64,000 nucleotides of DNA from Cheiracanthium punctorium. Taxonomy: Eukaryota > Arthropoda > Arachnida > Araneae > Cheiracanthiidae. The stretch covers positions 186,001 through 250,000 of the forward strand of contig JAWZYV010011610.1 in assembly GCA_038373885.1 (NCBI GenBank), in the 5' to 3' direction. Of the stretch, positions 27,701 to 40,085 are shown piece after piece; the first letter of the stretch is position 1, and every line of letters starts with the position of its first letter. The notes under the pieces are model-generated. The model did no database searches and was not told the DNA's origin. It saw only the letters and a program-made list of their open reading frames with translations. Position numbers and translations under genes: made by a program.

Positions 27701-30700
27701 CAACTTTACAATCACAAATAAACTGTTAAAAGTGAGTTTTTAAAATACTTCTTCGAAAAAAAAAAAAAAAAATAAAAAAAAAAAAAATAAAAAAAATAAA
27801 TTGCTCTTGTACTCAAAAAATCTCTAAATATCATAAAAGTACCCAGATATATATTATTTAATTAAATTGTATTGTTTTGTTGGGAGAGTTATTAGTGATA
27901 AGAAGTACTTTAAAAAGCTAATTTTATGCCTCAAATGAACAAATTAATATTCGCAACACAACAAACAAAAATTTTGTGGCTTGTTTCCAAATAAAAATAA
28001 AACCTCAGATTTATAAGTACAATAGGGACACAAACATGATTATTCTCAGATGTTACTCATTAACAAATAATCTTAATATTTTATTAAAACAGTATTCCAA
28101 CTCAGCAAAAATGTAAATTATGTTTCAGTCAGTGTTACCAGAAAGTTTTGAAGTAAAATCGCAAGAGGTTGCTAGAAAAGTAGCAAAATGTTGCAAAAGT
28201 GACATCACAGCCATTAGTTGTAATGTTGTAGAAAAATTGCAAATCCTAAAATTTAGTAGCATGATGCTTTCAAAAGTAGCAAAATTTGCAAAAAGTCACA
28301 AGATCTGGTAACACTGTGTTCAGTTCCCCTTTTCTCATGTACAGTACAGTTATCACAACTCAAGATACACACTATCTTAATTGCTCAAAATATTAATTTA
28401 TTCACTTAATAAATACCTGCAACAGTAAATGATATTTTAATATTCTTTGTACAGGTTTTAGAAGGTAGGATCCCAGTGGCAGACTATGCTGAAGAGCAAC
28501 CTGCCGTTCCTAAAATGAAATAAAATATACATACATAAGAAAATTCATGGACATATATGCATTGAAAAATTTACATTAGTGGATTAGAATTTTCACTGAA
28601 TTGTTTAAAGAGTTCCCAAGTACAAAAACAAGTGTATCTTGAAAATGAAGAGAACAGTACATTTCAATCAGATATATTCAAAGCTAAAATGTTAATTTTT
28701 TTAGTTTTGTGGCTATTCTCAACCATATCATAATAATAAATAATAATAATAATAATGGTGGTAGTAGTAGTCATTAAAGAAAAACTGTTACACATGCATT
28801 AAAATTCACATATGAAATAGATAGCTGCTAAGAGGAGGGGGGGGGGAGAGAAATTAGCAGTATAATTAACAGACTATACATTTAGATTTTCTGGAGATTT
28901 CTATGGAGGAATTATGTAGACATTTTTAAAAAATAAAACCTTAAAAAGAAAAAAAAAATCCTTTAAAATCCCACCTTCCCCATTTTCTTACCTGAAAGTT
29001 CGTTGTCACATTTGACAAACACAGTAAAAGTTGATATGTACGAAACTGGAAATACAATTTTCAGAATAATCAAAGAGGTAAATATTTTAATTTGAAAGGT
29101 AATTGATTAAGTTTTTGATTCTATTCAAATGTGACATTAAAAAATTAATCAAGATTGGGTTTTACATAATAAAATTTGCAAAAACATTAACATTTTGTGG
29201 CACATCATGAAGTAAGATTTAATAACAGAACAAACCCTTAGGATAAAACTGTAGCTATGAAATATAAAGACAAATAAAGAGAGGAACCTATTACAATTCT
29301 ACAAAATACATTGTACATACACACATACACAAACTTAAAATAAGTTTACCCTGAATATTTCGGCAGTTTCAGTATTGCCCATAAGCTCTGTTAGCACAGA
29401 TACAGTCCTAAAAAATGAAAAAAATATTATTAATAATAGTCAATGAATTGAATTAAAATATTTTATGCAAAACTGCTACACATAATTAAATTTTATGTAT
29501 TATGAAAAAATATTTCAGTGAATATTTGAAATTCGATTTATGTTAAAAGCTATTTTCTTTACAACAACTGTATTTTTTAATGAAAGTTTTATTCAACGAA
29601 CCAGAATTCATGCACAAATAAAACTACTACCATCTAAGAAAAGCCTTCACTAAATTCAATCTCTTTAAAACATGATTTAGTACATTAAAGTTTTGGAAAA
29701 TGTCTATTCACCAGAAATATAAGATGCGCAAAAGACTTCAACAGAATCAAAATAGCAATGGCTGGATTGTTAGTTTTTTTGGCTTATATTGATTACATTG
29801 ATAATTATTACTGTGATCATCCTAGAAAGAAACAAGTCCAATGGGCATCATCAAGAATTACTGAGATAGAATTTATTGTTCAATTTTTCACTCAAAGTTA
29901 TTTAAAATCCTATGTTTACATGACACTAAGTTACAATTATTTATTTATCCAAATTCGTGCCATCCCCGAGCAATTTTTCATTATTTGAGACTTATAATAG
30001 CTGATTATTTTTGACTGAGATAACTGATAAAATGAGTTCCAGGCGATTCTTGTGGTTCCAGTGGCATTCCGTTACATCAATTTAAAGACAGGGTGCCCAC
30101 CATGGCACAGCCATAGAAATAGTTGCTTTAGTAGCCACAAGTTCACAAAACAATAGTCTAATAGTAAACTTCAGATAAAAAAATAGTAGCATTTATGGTA
30201 AAATAATATAGTTTCTTTATTAATCTAAACCAAGGTTTCTAAAATTTTTAAGTGAGGGGACCCCACAATATTTATGAAAATTTGGCTTGACCCCATAAAC
30301 ATTGATCAAATTCGATACACGTGTACGTGAAACTGTCAGCTTCTTCACTGGGACTCTAATATACTATTGCAGTTTTTGGTCATTAAGTTTAATTCACTAT
30401 AATGGAGTTTAATTTGATTGGGGTAGCGATGCCAGCTACCCGCAGTTTGAGAAATTCTGGTCTAAACTAAGGTTACCACATTTTTGAACATAAAATGGAG
30501 GACATGTCCCTAAATTTGAAAGAAAATTGAGGAGATTTTATAATTAATGAAATGATTAACAGTAAGTAATTAAAAAACAATGTAATAATTAAAATTTGCT
30601 TTTTTACATGTTGGGGACAAATTGCAAAAAAGCACAGAAATTAGGGACTGTCCTTGAAAAATTGAGGATGTATGGTCACCTTAGTCTAAACAGACTGAAA

Positions 30701-33700
30701 TCTTAACAATAAACAAAGTTAACAATGTAAAGTGTTAACAATTTCAAAAATTTTACATTTTCTGAAAGAATTAATATATAACATTTGTAAAGAATCAGTA
30801 TGTATTACCCGGCAGCAGACCATGTTCTGTTCTCTCATATGCAGGAGTTCATGGAACAAACCATTATAAAATAGGTAGTTTTTAATGTCTTCTCAGGTAT
30901 TCTGAGTTAAAACATATAAAGCAAAAAACAACAGACTATGAAAACTGTGCATATCAAGATCCAGAAATATGCAGATTATACATATAGAATTGTAGATCTT
31001 TCTAACACCACTTTTTGTGAATGGATAGATGTGAAAGAAAAGCAATCTAGAAATAAAGATAAGGGGCACCAGAATGCCAAAACTTAGAAAGAATGATAGA
31101 ACAAACTGATGGACAGAGATTTGGGGGTGACAGATTGCCAAAATTTAAAAAGAATCGGATGGCATGCTCCAGGACTACACCAGCCACCAATAGCTCTTGT
31201 TGCAGTGCTGAATTTAGCGAAAAGAAAATACAGCAGCTTATGAGCAAACAGGTGTATTAATTTTCTTGAAGCATTTATTACCACAAATAAATGCTGAGAT
31301 AAATAATGTGCCACTGTGTCATTCGGGAAGTTGGCAGTGTTATGTCTTTGAATTTTGCAATCACAAAAGGACATGTTTCACAGAAGCGATGATGCAGCCA
31401 GTAAGAACCTAGCTTATTCATTCCTGACAGATCTTCATGTGGACACTACTATGTTAAGCATAGGGACTTTTTTTTGGGGGGTGGGGGGTAGGGGGCACGT
31501 TTACACAAACTTCAATGTTCTTAGCAAAAACAGAAATTGTACTGGCACTCCAAGAAAAATAGTTGCTATTTCATTCAAAATAGTTGCTTTTTAGCAGTTT
31601 TTACATGACTAGGTGCCAAGGCCCCTAGACTCCCTTCACTCGCTTTTCGTATGAGGCATTATTTCAACAGACAAAACCCAAAGATTGGATCAGGTAAAAT
31701 GTTATTGAGCTACATATTGCTTGGTTCTTGCATTTTTTTTTAGGAACATAAAATTTAAACTTCACACTATTTTTCATTATGTGAAACCTATAGAACACCT
31801 TGCACATTTGACACCCTGGTGATTTTTCATAATTTGGTGACTTAGAACTAATTATTAACTATGTATATACCTAAGAAAACAGTACTTCATATATTTTCTT
31901 TGATAAAAACTATGGAACAGCTAGGAAAGCTTACTACCAATGGCGACTTTTCATTATTTGGAGATTTACACTTTCTCATAACCTATAATTACTGCTCATG
32001 TAAGGTTACTGCAAAAACTGTTATCCGTATATTCATATACATAATCTTTTGCAGGGTGGCATATTTAGCATGAAGAAATATATCATCTTGCCCTGCTGGC
32101 AAATATCCAAGCTGTACTAAAACTGCTTTAATGGCTTAGTTAACACTGAAATATTTCTACTGGTAGCAAATACCCAAGCTGAACCTGAACAGCTTTACTA
32201 TAATCTATATTTTAATTATTTTTCATTTTCAAGATACTGGATGCTAACATTTTTGATGGTACACGTGGTTTAGATTTATCCTGCATGGAGAGATAGCCTT
32301 TTGCCAGATCCTGCCTCATGCCAAAATGGCACTTTTTAAATCTGTTACAATTAGTCATTCTGTTTTGAAAAAAAAAATAATTGGTAATTCTAAACTCCTA
32401 TTATCTAAGAGAACTTACTATTTGAAAATTGTCAACTTTGTGTAACACACTTTGACTTATTTATTTCACATACTTTTTAATTTGGCGTAATTCTACTTCA
32501 TGTTTGTACATTTCATGCGATTCTACATACTTGGATTTGCTTTGATGCAAAAGCATGAATGATTTTATGCTGGCGAAAATTGCCAAACCTTGCAATCATT
32601 ATGCTTATTTTTACAGCTTTTTATTAATATCTTCTAAAATAATTAGAATTTTGAAATTTAAGTCAGCTTATCGGCTTCCCTGGAATTTTCCTCTTACATG
32701 GACACCTTCATCGAAACTTTAATCCCCAAGGTTTTGGAGGCGATAGCAGAACAAGATTTTGGCAGCAGCGGACGTTACTTTTTTCAGAGTAGAGAGAAAA
32801 TAGTCACCATAGCTGCCTACTTGTGATTATAGTAGCAAATAGTTGCCTTTTAGTGTCAGTGGGCACCATGAAAAGATCATTTATGAAACTTTTTTGTATG
32901 CATCGACAAATTTCTTATCTTTGCTATTCAAACTTATATTTCTGACTTCAAACAACCAGCTGCATTTAGAGATATATAAGCGAAAAACAAAAACTAACAA
33001 CATATTATAAAATGAATAAATACCACTAGCTGACCCAGCCTTAAATAACATTCTTATTCCTCTCAATCAAACTTTAAAATAATTGATACTGGTGTTATGT
33101 TAAATAATATTTCAACATAACAAGAAAATCTATTGAGCTCGCAAAGTTTATATCAGTGTGTTTATGTGAAGATTATATAATTGCATAAAAATTAGGAATT
33201 TCTTCATGATTTCTGCATAACTATAAAACATGTTCTATATTAGAAATCTATTTTGCATAAAAAATAACTAAGGTCACAGGTAACTTATTTTAAAGTAACA
33301 TCTTTAAATTGTTGATTGTGCAAACTTAAGAGTAGTTCAAGTAAAGCTTCACACAAAAAATATGTCATTAGTTCATTGTAAAACTGCAAAGAACAAGACT
33401 TCTCTTCCAATAATAAGAAACTCATCTAAACTGGCATAGTTTGGAAATTCAAAAATTCTTGCCAAGTCAAAATTCTTTAATTGCCGGTCTAGAAAATTTG
33501 AAACTGTAATAGTTTTTTGAAAAAAATTTTGCAAAATTATTCATGTCAATAATAGGACCATCAATAGTTAATACAGTTTCATATTTGAAGTTTACACATA
33601 TTCAAATGAAATTTTAAAACACGTACATGAGACGTCAGATATTTCAAGTAAAGTTTTGGAGTTAAGGCAGGTAATATGGTTTATTGAACATTACATTTAA

Positions 33701-34641
33701 GTTACAATTTAGAATGAGAAGAGGGGAGGGGAGACGGGTACAAGAATCAGCGTGGACTCATTAAGCAGTTCTATTGGCAGAAGTCCCCCGATTTTCGATG
33801 TGCGGGAGTATTTACGCTTACCACACCACCTGGTCTGCGAAGACAACTCCTCCTCTCTCATCTCTGATCGAACCACACACATTTACCAACATGACCCGCA
33901 TCCGGGCCTACAAGGGCGTGAGGACACGTGTACATCTAAAGAACTCAGAATCGACGGCCTGATGTCTGGCAAGTAACAAAATAAATAAAACATAGCTCCA
34001 GAGCGCGCGTGGCAAGTATGACAGGAAAGTAAAACTTACAGTGAAAGTACCCACTTGAACAATACCCAAACTAGTAAAACCCAAATTACCTTTTTATACA
34101 TTACATACATGCCTATATACAGGAAACAACAAATCCTAAGGTCAAAATTGAAAAACTGGTAAAACAGATTTTATCAACCATACAACAAGTTCCTACCTGG
34201 GATAATTTGTACAATATTGTGTGTAAACTTCAAAACCACTGCTATTCTTGACAAAGCATCTGGCTACAGCAACTGGGTCCAGCCCACATGCTTCGAGTTC
34301 ATTCACAAATGTGCTGGAAAAAGGAAAATACATCACTTAAATAAATAAAATGTATCAGGTTGTAAACTGAGGGCCATTACCGGCCAATGAATCCTGTTTG
34401 ATTGGTCCATCAACCCAGTTGTACTATGAAAAACACGTATCAGCATCCATGAGTTCAGTTTTGCAGATAAGAAATTAACTCTTAAATATTAAATTACTTC
34501 AGATTCATTTTCAATTGATAAATTTGGTGCTAGAAGTTGTTCAGTTACAATTCATAATTGCTTTGCAACTATATGTGCTATCATAGTCAAATCTCGATTA
34601 TACGGAAAGCATCGATAAGTGAAAAATCCAGATAGTTGAGC

Positions 34642-34687
<46 letters not shown>

Positions 34688-37600
34688 AACATTCGCTGGT
34701 AAAACCAGAGGGGGAGGTGAGGGGGGCATTATGCGTGTGCATACTGCTCAATTTTTATTTATGCAGTTTTGTAACAAAGTTTTAATTGAATTTATGCTAA
34801 TGCATGTTTATATTGCAGAGTTTAAAGACATTACAAGACTTTTATTATAATATGTCTTTGCATCCTTGGGAAGATAAATAATAAATTAAAGTAATAACAC
34901 CTGCTGATTTTCAAAGCTTAAAAGCTTTAAAGCCTTTGCAGATACCCAGAGACCGTCGCCGCTACAATGTATTTGAACGGGGAAATTTGACATGGTTAGG
35001 AAGCTGCGACTGGCGGCGACACATGGGGTGTCCTCTACCGAACAACAGATGTGAGGGAGGGGGGGCACAAGTGTAAAAACCGCAATATTATCCACGGTCC
35101 CCAATTACCTATTGTCCGGAGTATCTCCCGCTTTCTTCTGAGTGCGAAAAAATTATTGCTTACAAGTGATAATTGGCCAAGCGACCCGCGACGGTCTCTG
35201 GGTATCTGCAAAGGCCTTTACACTATCAGTGTTATTTCCTGTCGTCTCCCCCTCCCCTCCTTCCTCTTCAGTTTCTGTTCAGAGATAACATAGTCAAATC
35301 ATTGGAATGCCAAGCAGGAAAGTAGGTCACGAATCACTACATTTAAATAATCTGCAATCAGCATTTCTGCTATGTGATTATTTTAGTGCAAAAGATGAAA
35401 CATATCATAGTTTTGTGTTAATCATTAAAAAAATAAAAGAACTTTTTGAGAATAATGTAAACATATTGCTATAGTAATAAACAGTATGATCATGGTTTTA
35501 TCTCCTTGTCATCCCTTCTGTGCTTGCAGACGCAACAGTGAAATGTTGTTTTTGTAATCATTTAGGCTGTTTTTCTTCCGTATTTTTAAACACACCATTG
35601 TAATTTATGGAAATATTAGTATTCTCTGGTAATTGGAAATTTGCACCTGTTGCCACCGTACTGTTTGGATAGCTGGAGAGGGGGGGGGGTCACCGTACTA
35701 ATCAATCTTTTAAGAAGAAACAAAAAAGAAAAAGAGGGAAGCTGAAAAATTTCCGGTTACTTGAGCGCCGGATAACAGAGCTTTTTTCTAAATAAATCAA
35801 AGACAAATTAGAAGTGTGTCATTGCATTCAAACAGTCTTCAATATCTTTTGAAGACTACGTTAAAATGGGGGAGAACATTTGTTTTTTTATGACTGCACT
35901 ATTTGTACATTTCCTTTAGTTTTTGTGGGCCACAGCCAAAAACAGGTTGTGCACCCTTGAAATATATATTTCTTTGTTAATTAACAACATAATTGAGAAA
36001 ATATTTTCATGAGTTTTTCTAAACATATAGCTGTAAACATAAAAAAGTTACTTAAATGAAGTGAAATTAGTTTAAATAAATAATTTAATGTGAACACATA
36101 CTCCAAAAAGAACTAAAGCTAGATGAATTAAAGATTTTTGAGCTTTTCCACAAAATAAATGCATTTTAAAAACAGTTTCGATTCCATTAATTTATTGTTT
36201 TTAAACTAAACACTTTCGGAACTGTCCAAATTAAATCTTAACAAATAATCACAAATTCTGAAATTGAGCATAAAAATTTAAATGTTAAAATACCTGTTAA
36301 ATTTATATATATCTTCCACATTACTAAACAATTCTTGCAAATGTTTGACTCCAACTTTTGTTTCTTGAGCACTGCTAATATGTCGTAAATAACCCTGAAA
36401 TATAAATTGTAAGTTTAATATATATTAATTAAAAATACTTTGGTAAGAAAAAGAAGAGAAATTCAGAGAGCATTAAAAAAATTTCATAGTTTTCCGTCAA
36501 ATGGCTAAAAATGAATAAATAAAAATAAAAATTCAATATTACTAGCCTAGGAAGACTATTACTAGGTCGTCGTACGATGACCATGACCAAAACTGCGCAA
36601 ATTGTCACCAAGCGTGGCGGCATTTGGTGAAATATCGCTAAATTGGGCATCAAAAGTAAATCTCTCGAATTGAATCCAGCTTGGCGATACCTCCCGTATT
36701 TGGCGAGAGATCGCCAAACCCTAATGTTGTCCACTGGGAATTTTAAAGATTCAAATCTAGCGCGTTAGTTAACCGATTTACATATAATAGAAATACATAC
36801 TTGGAATATTTAAAACACAGAACATGAATTTCTGACAAAAATAAACCCTAGAAAAGCAGATCCCCCCTCCCCCCCACAGTTTGTTTAAAAAAAAAAAAAA
36901 AACTATATTATTTTGTTATTAAACACAGTAAGCATTACAGTTTTTCGGTGGGTGTGTTGTCTACAAACTGGCGTATAATTGCCGCAGGAAATTCTGTTGA
37001 TTTGAGAGTGAAATAGCTAGTCGCTTATCAAGAACTATTGTTTGTTTATTTGTTATATTTACAGCTACATGAATTAAATTTTTAAGTTATTTTTGGATAT
37101 TCATGTTTCAACTTTTAAACTACTTTTCTTTTCCAAAAGGACTCTCTTAATTAACACTACTTTAAATTAACCATCTCGTCACCGAATTATGAAAAATCAG
37201 GGGGGGGGGGAAATCTGTCTAGCATTTAATGCATCTGAAATACTATTATAAATCGTGCAAAAATATTATTTTCTAATATTAGATTTTTCTAATATTAATT
37301 TCTGCATTTTCGAAGCATTTTGTTATGCTAAAATTAATTTAAAAGGATGCACATATTAGGTAAAGGTTGGGGAATAAGAAAAAAACTATACTTACCTTAA
37401 AAAGAAAAAAAAACGATAAAAAAGCAGCGTAAATATTTTCTTAATTTTTCTCCTGAAACAATGAAGCGAAAACAGTAAAAATGATCTAAATTGACTATTA
37501 CTGCAATCTAGGCACGATTTATGCATCTAGTTAAGAGCCTCATATACTTTCTACATGAATTAATCTCACTGAAAGAAAAAAATACTAAATTTAATTGTTT

Positions 37601-40053
37601 TCTCTCTAAATATTGCTATTTGATGTAGGAGCCTCATATGAAGGTTCAGGGTGACGAGAGGGTTAAACGGCCAATATATAAATTCCAGCTTTGGATGAAT
37701 ACATACAGCAGTTCTAAAATACAGATAAAATGAATATCTCAAAAATCGTTTTACACCGCAGTTCTGCATCCGAAAGAAAAAAAAATTATAACACAATTTA
37801 GTTCGCATGGCTTGAAGTATCACACTTCTTGTCTATTTCAACAACAATCCCTCTTTGCCAGCACGATGAAACACTACATGAAAGTTTCTACACACAATGT
37901 AACAAAACATCAACCACAGGCTTTGGAGTTAATGGCATTGACCTCTAGCAAAAAAGATATTTTTTAACACTCTTTCTTAAAAAAAGATGGTAGTCTGGCA
38001 GTAACCAAAATACCGTTTGGCACTACTCCCAGTCATTACCAGCTGAGAGAGATTAGTTCTTAACACGCGGCCGGAAAGAAACAAAGTTTATCCACAGCCA
38101 AAAAAGATATATATATATATACACATATCCTCCGAAGCTGCTTAGGCTTCATGTCACTAGATTTTATCCAACCACACCCGAGGAAATTTCAACCAGTATT
38201 TAACCTTCCTGAACCTACAAGATTACAAGGTCTAGGATGGTCCATTTATGCCATCATCTGCAATTAAAACTCCCACTCGCACACCAGCAAAAATGAATCG
38301 ATACGAGAAGATATGAAGGGGGGAGGGGGAATCGACTATAACATAAATAATAAAACGCAAAGTGACACAAGAGTATCTGGTCTGGCTTTCATTCGAAATC
38401 TAAAATATCAATTTACAACGGCGAGTTTACCAGTAAACTACGATTAACATATTCTTGCCGATAATTTTTGAGGCCAGAAGGGAAAAAATAATTAAACTGA
38501 TTGATGGGAGTTTTATGGAATCTTGTTTTCAGTTCTAAATTACGGTGAGCAATTAAAGTGAAAGCACAAAATCAGAAGGAGGGAGGTGGAGGGTCATGTC
38601 CCATTATACAATTGGCGGTACTTTTCCGAAATTTTAAAAGAAAAGTCTGTTATAGAAGAAAAAAGTTCTCCATTTAATTTGAATCCTGCCTCTCCCAACA
38701 ATACATAATAGAAGACTATTTCACCCGTGTCTCAAAATGCTCACAATTCTTGAAGCCACTTCCAGAAAAAGAGGTTAATACAGTATAGTCCCGCTATTCT
38801 GAACTAATTGGGACCGGACACTGTTCGGTTAGGCAGAATGGGTGGATGTCATGAATAATATGAACATATTGAAGTGTTAAGGTGTAAATTAAGTGCGGGG
38901 ATTACTGGAGCCGACATATACTGTTAGTAACAAGCTTTCATTCCAATTTGGTCTCAGGCGTAAATAAATGTACGTTTTTTCAAGAACATCTTTGTAATTT
39001 CACCTGTTTTTAAGTTAAAAAAAAAAAGGTTAAGTTTTCTGAACTCTGCTCGGAATAGGCGGATTTTCGGAATAACGAAAATTTCAAAGGGTTTCGTCCG
39101 ACAAAAAAAAAAAAAAAAAAAAAAAGCCTAAATGCAATATTCTATAAAAATTAATTTTATATTCACCTTTAAAAAGTTCTTGAAAACAACGTATGGCTCA
39201 GAAGTTACAATTACACTTTAACCTCTTATTATTTTAACATTGCAAATCACGAACCATCTTTAAATGTATAAGCTAACAAACAAGCAAGTTGATCTCATGA
39301 ATCCACTCTTTTCAACTTTCTACTAAATTTCGGTTTAATTGCAAATCCATTCTCTAAGGGCAACCAAAAATGGAGGAACAAAGGGAAAATTATATTTTGA
39401 GATAGGTCAAGTTGATTAAATTCCGAAGAGGGCACATTACATTAGGACATTCATCGTTCAAACTGCCTGCTGCCTACATCTACAGATAAATAACCGGATA
39501 AGGTAGTAAGGAATACTAGAGTAGCGTGGGAGTAGGCGATAAATTGCCAATTTGTATTATAATATGATAAACCTCAAGATAGTGCAGAGTATGCAGGTAA
39601 TAGAAGAGCCTCTTCTGAAAATAAAAACGTGTGCAGAAAGATGCTGCCAATAAATTACAAGAAAAAAAAAAGGGGGGGGGGGTTATACACTTATGACAGA
39701 TAAAATACAAGTAGTTGAAGTACAATATAAAATGAACTTATCAAAAGAAAGAAAAAAGTTCATATTCAAAATAAACTACCTCAAACTCAAGCATTGATTA
39801 ACATGCGCATTTATAAATTACCAAAACTGCCACTTCTTTTAAGAGTCTACCAAAAATTGGGGGGCGGGTAACCGAATTTAAGAGAGAGGTAGACAGGGAT
39901 CAACAACAGTGTTGTATCACAACGTGTTATAATGAACTTTGTTGCAACTTGTGTATCGGTCAAAAGACATCCACGCACTACTATTACAGCAGATTTTGGT
40001 GATATTATGCCCCCAGCCCCTAGAAAGAAAGAAAGAAAGAAAAAAAGAAAGAG

Positions 40054-40085
<32 letters not shown>

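Larger units (their letters stand above)
30092..32868. mobile_element. possible larger element with GGTGCCCAC ends, nested
   Basis: CAGGGTGCCCACCATGG on the left and reversed GGTGCCCACTGACACT on the right, both followed by 'ATAGTTGC...TAGTAGCC'-like text. The interval contains MITEs A and B and copies of 'AATAGTTGCT'. The pairing of the two ends is uncertain; no transposase seen. Confidence 0.35.

Noticed and set aside
33752..33976. Protein-coding gene in a GC-normal patch
   Set aside because: Two overlapping frames, no splice context and no recognised motif; possibly retroelement tail.
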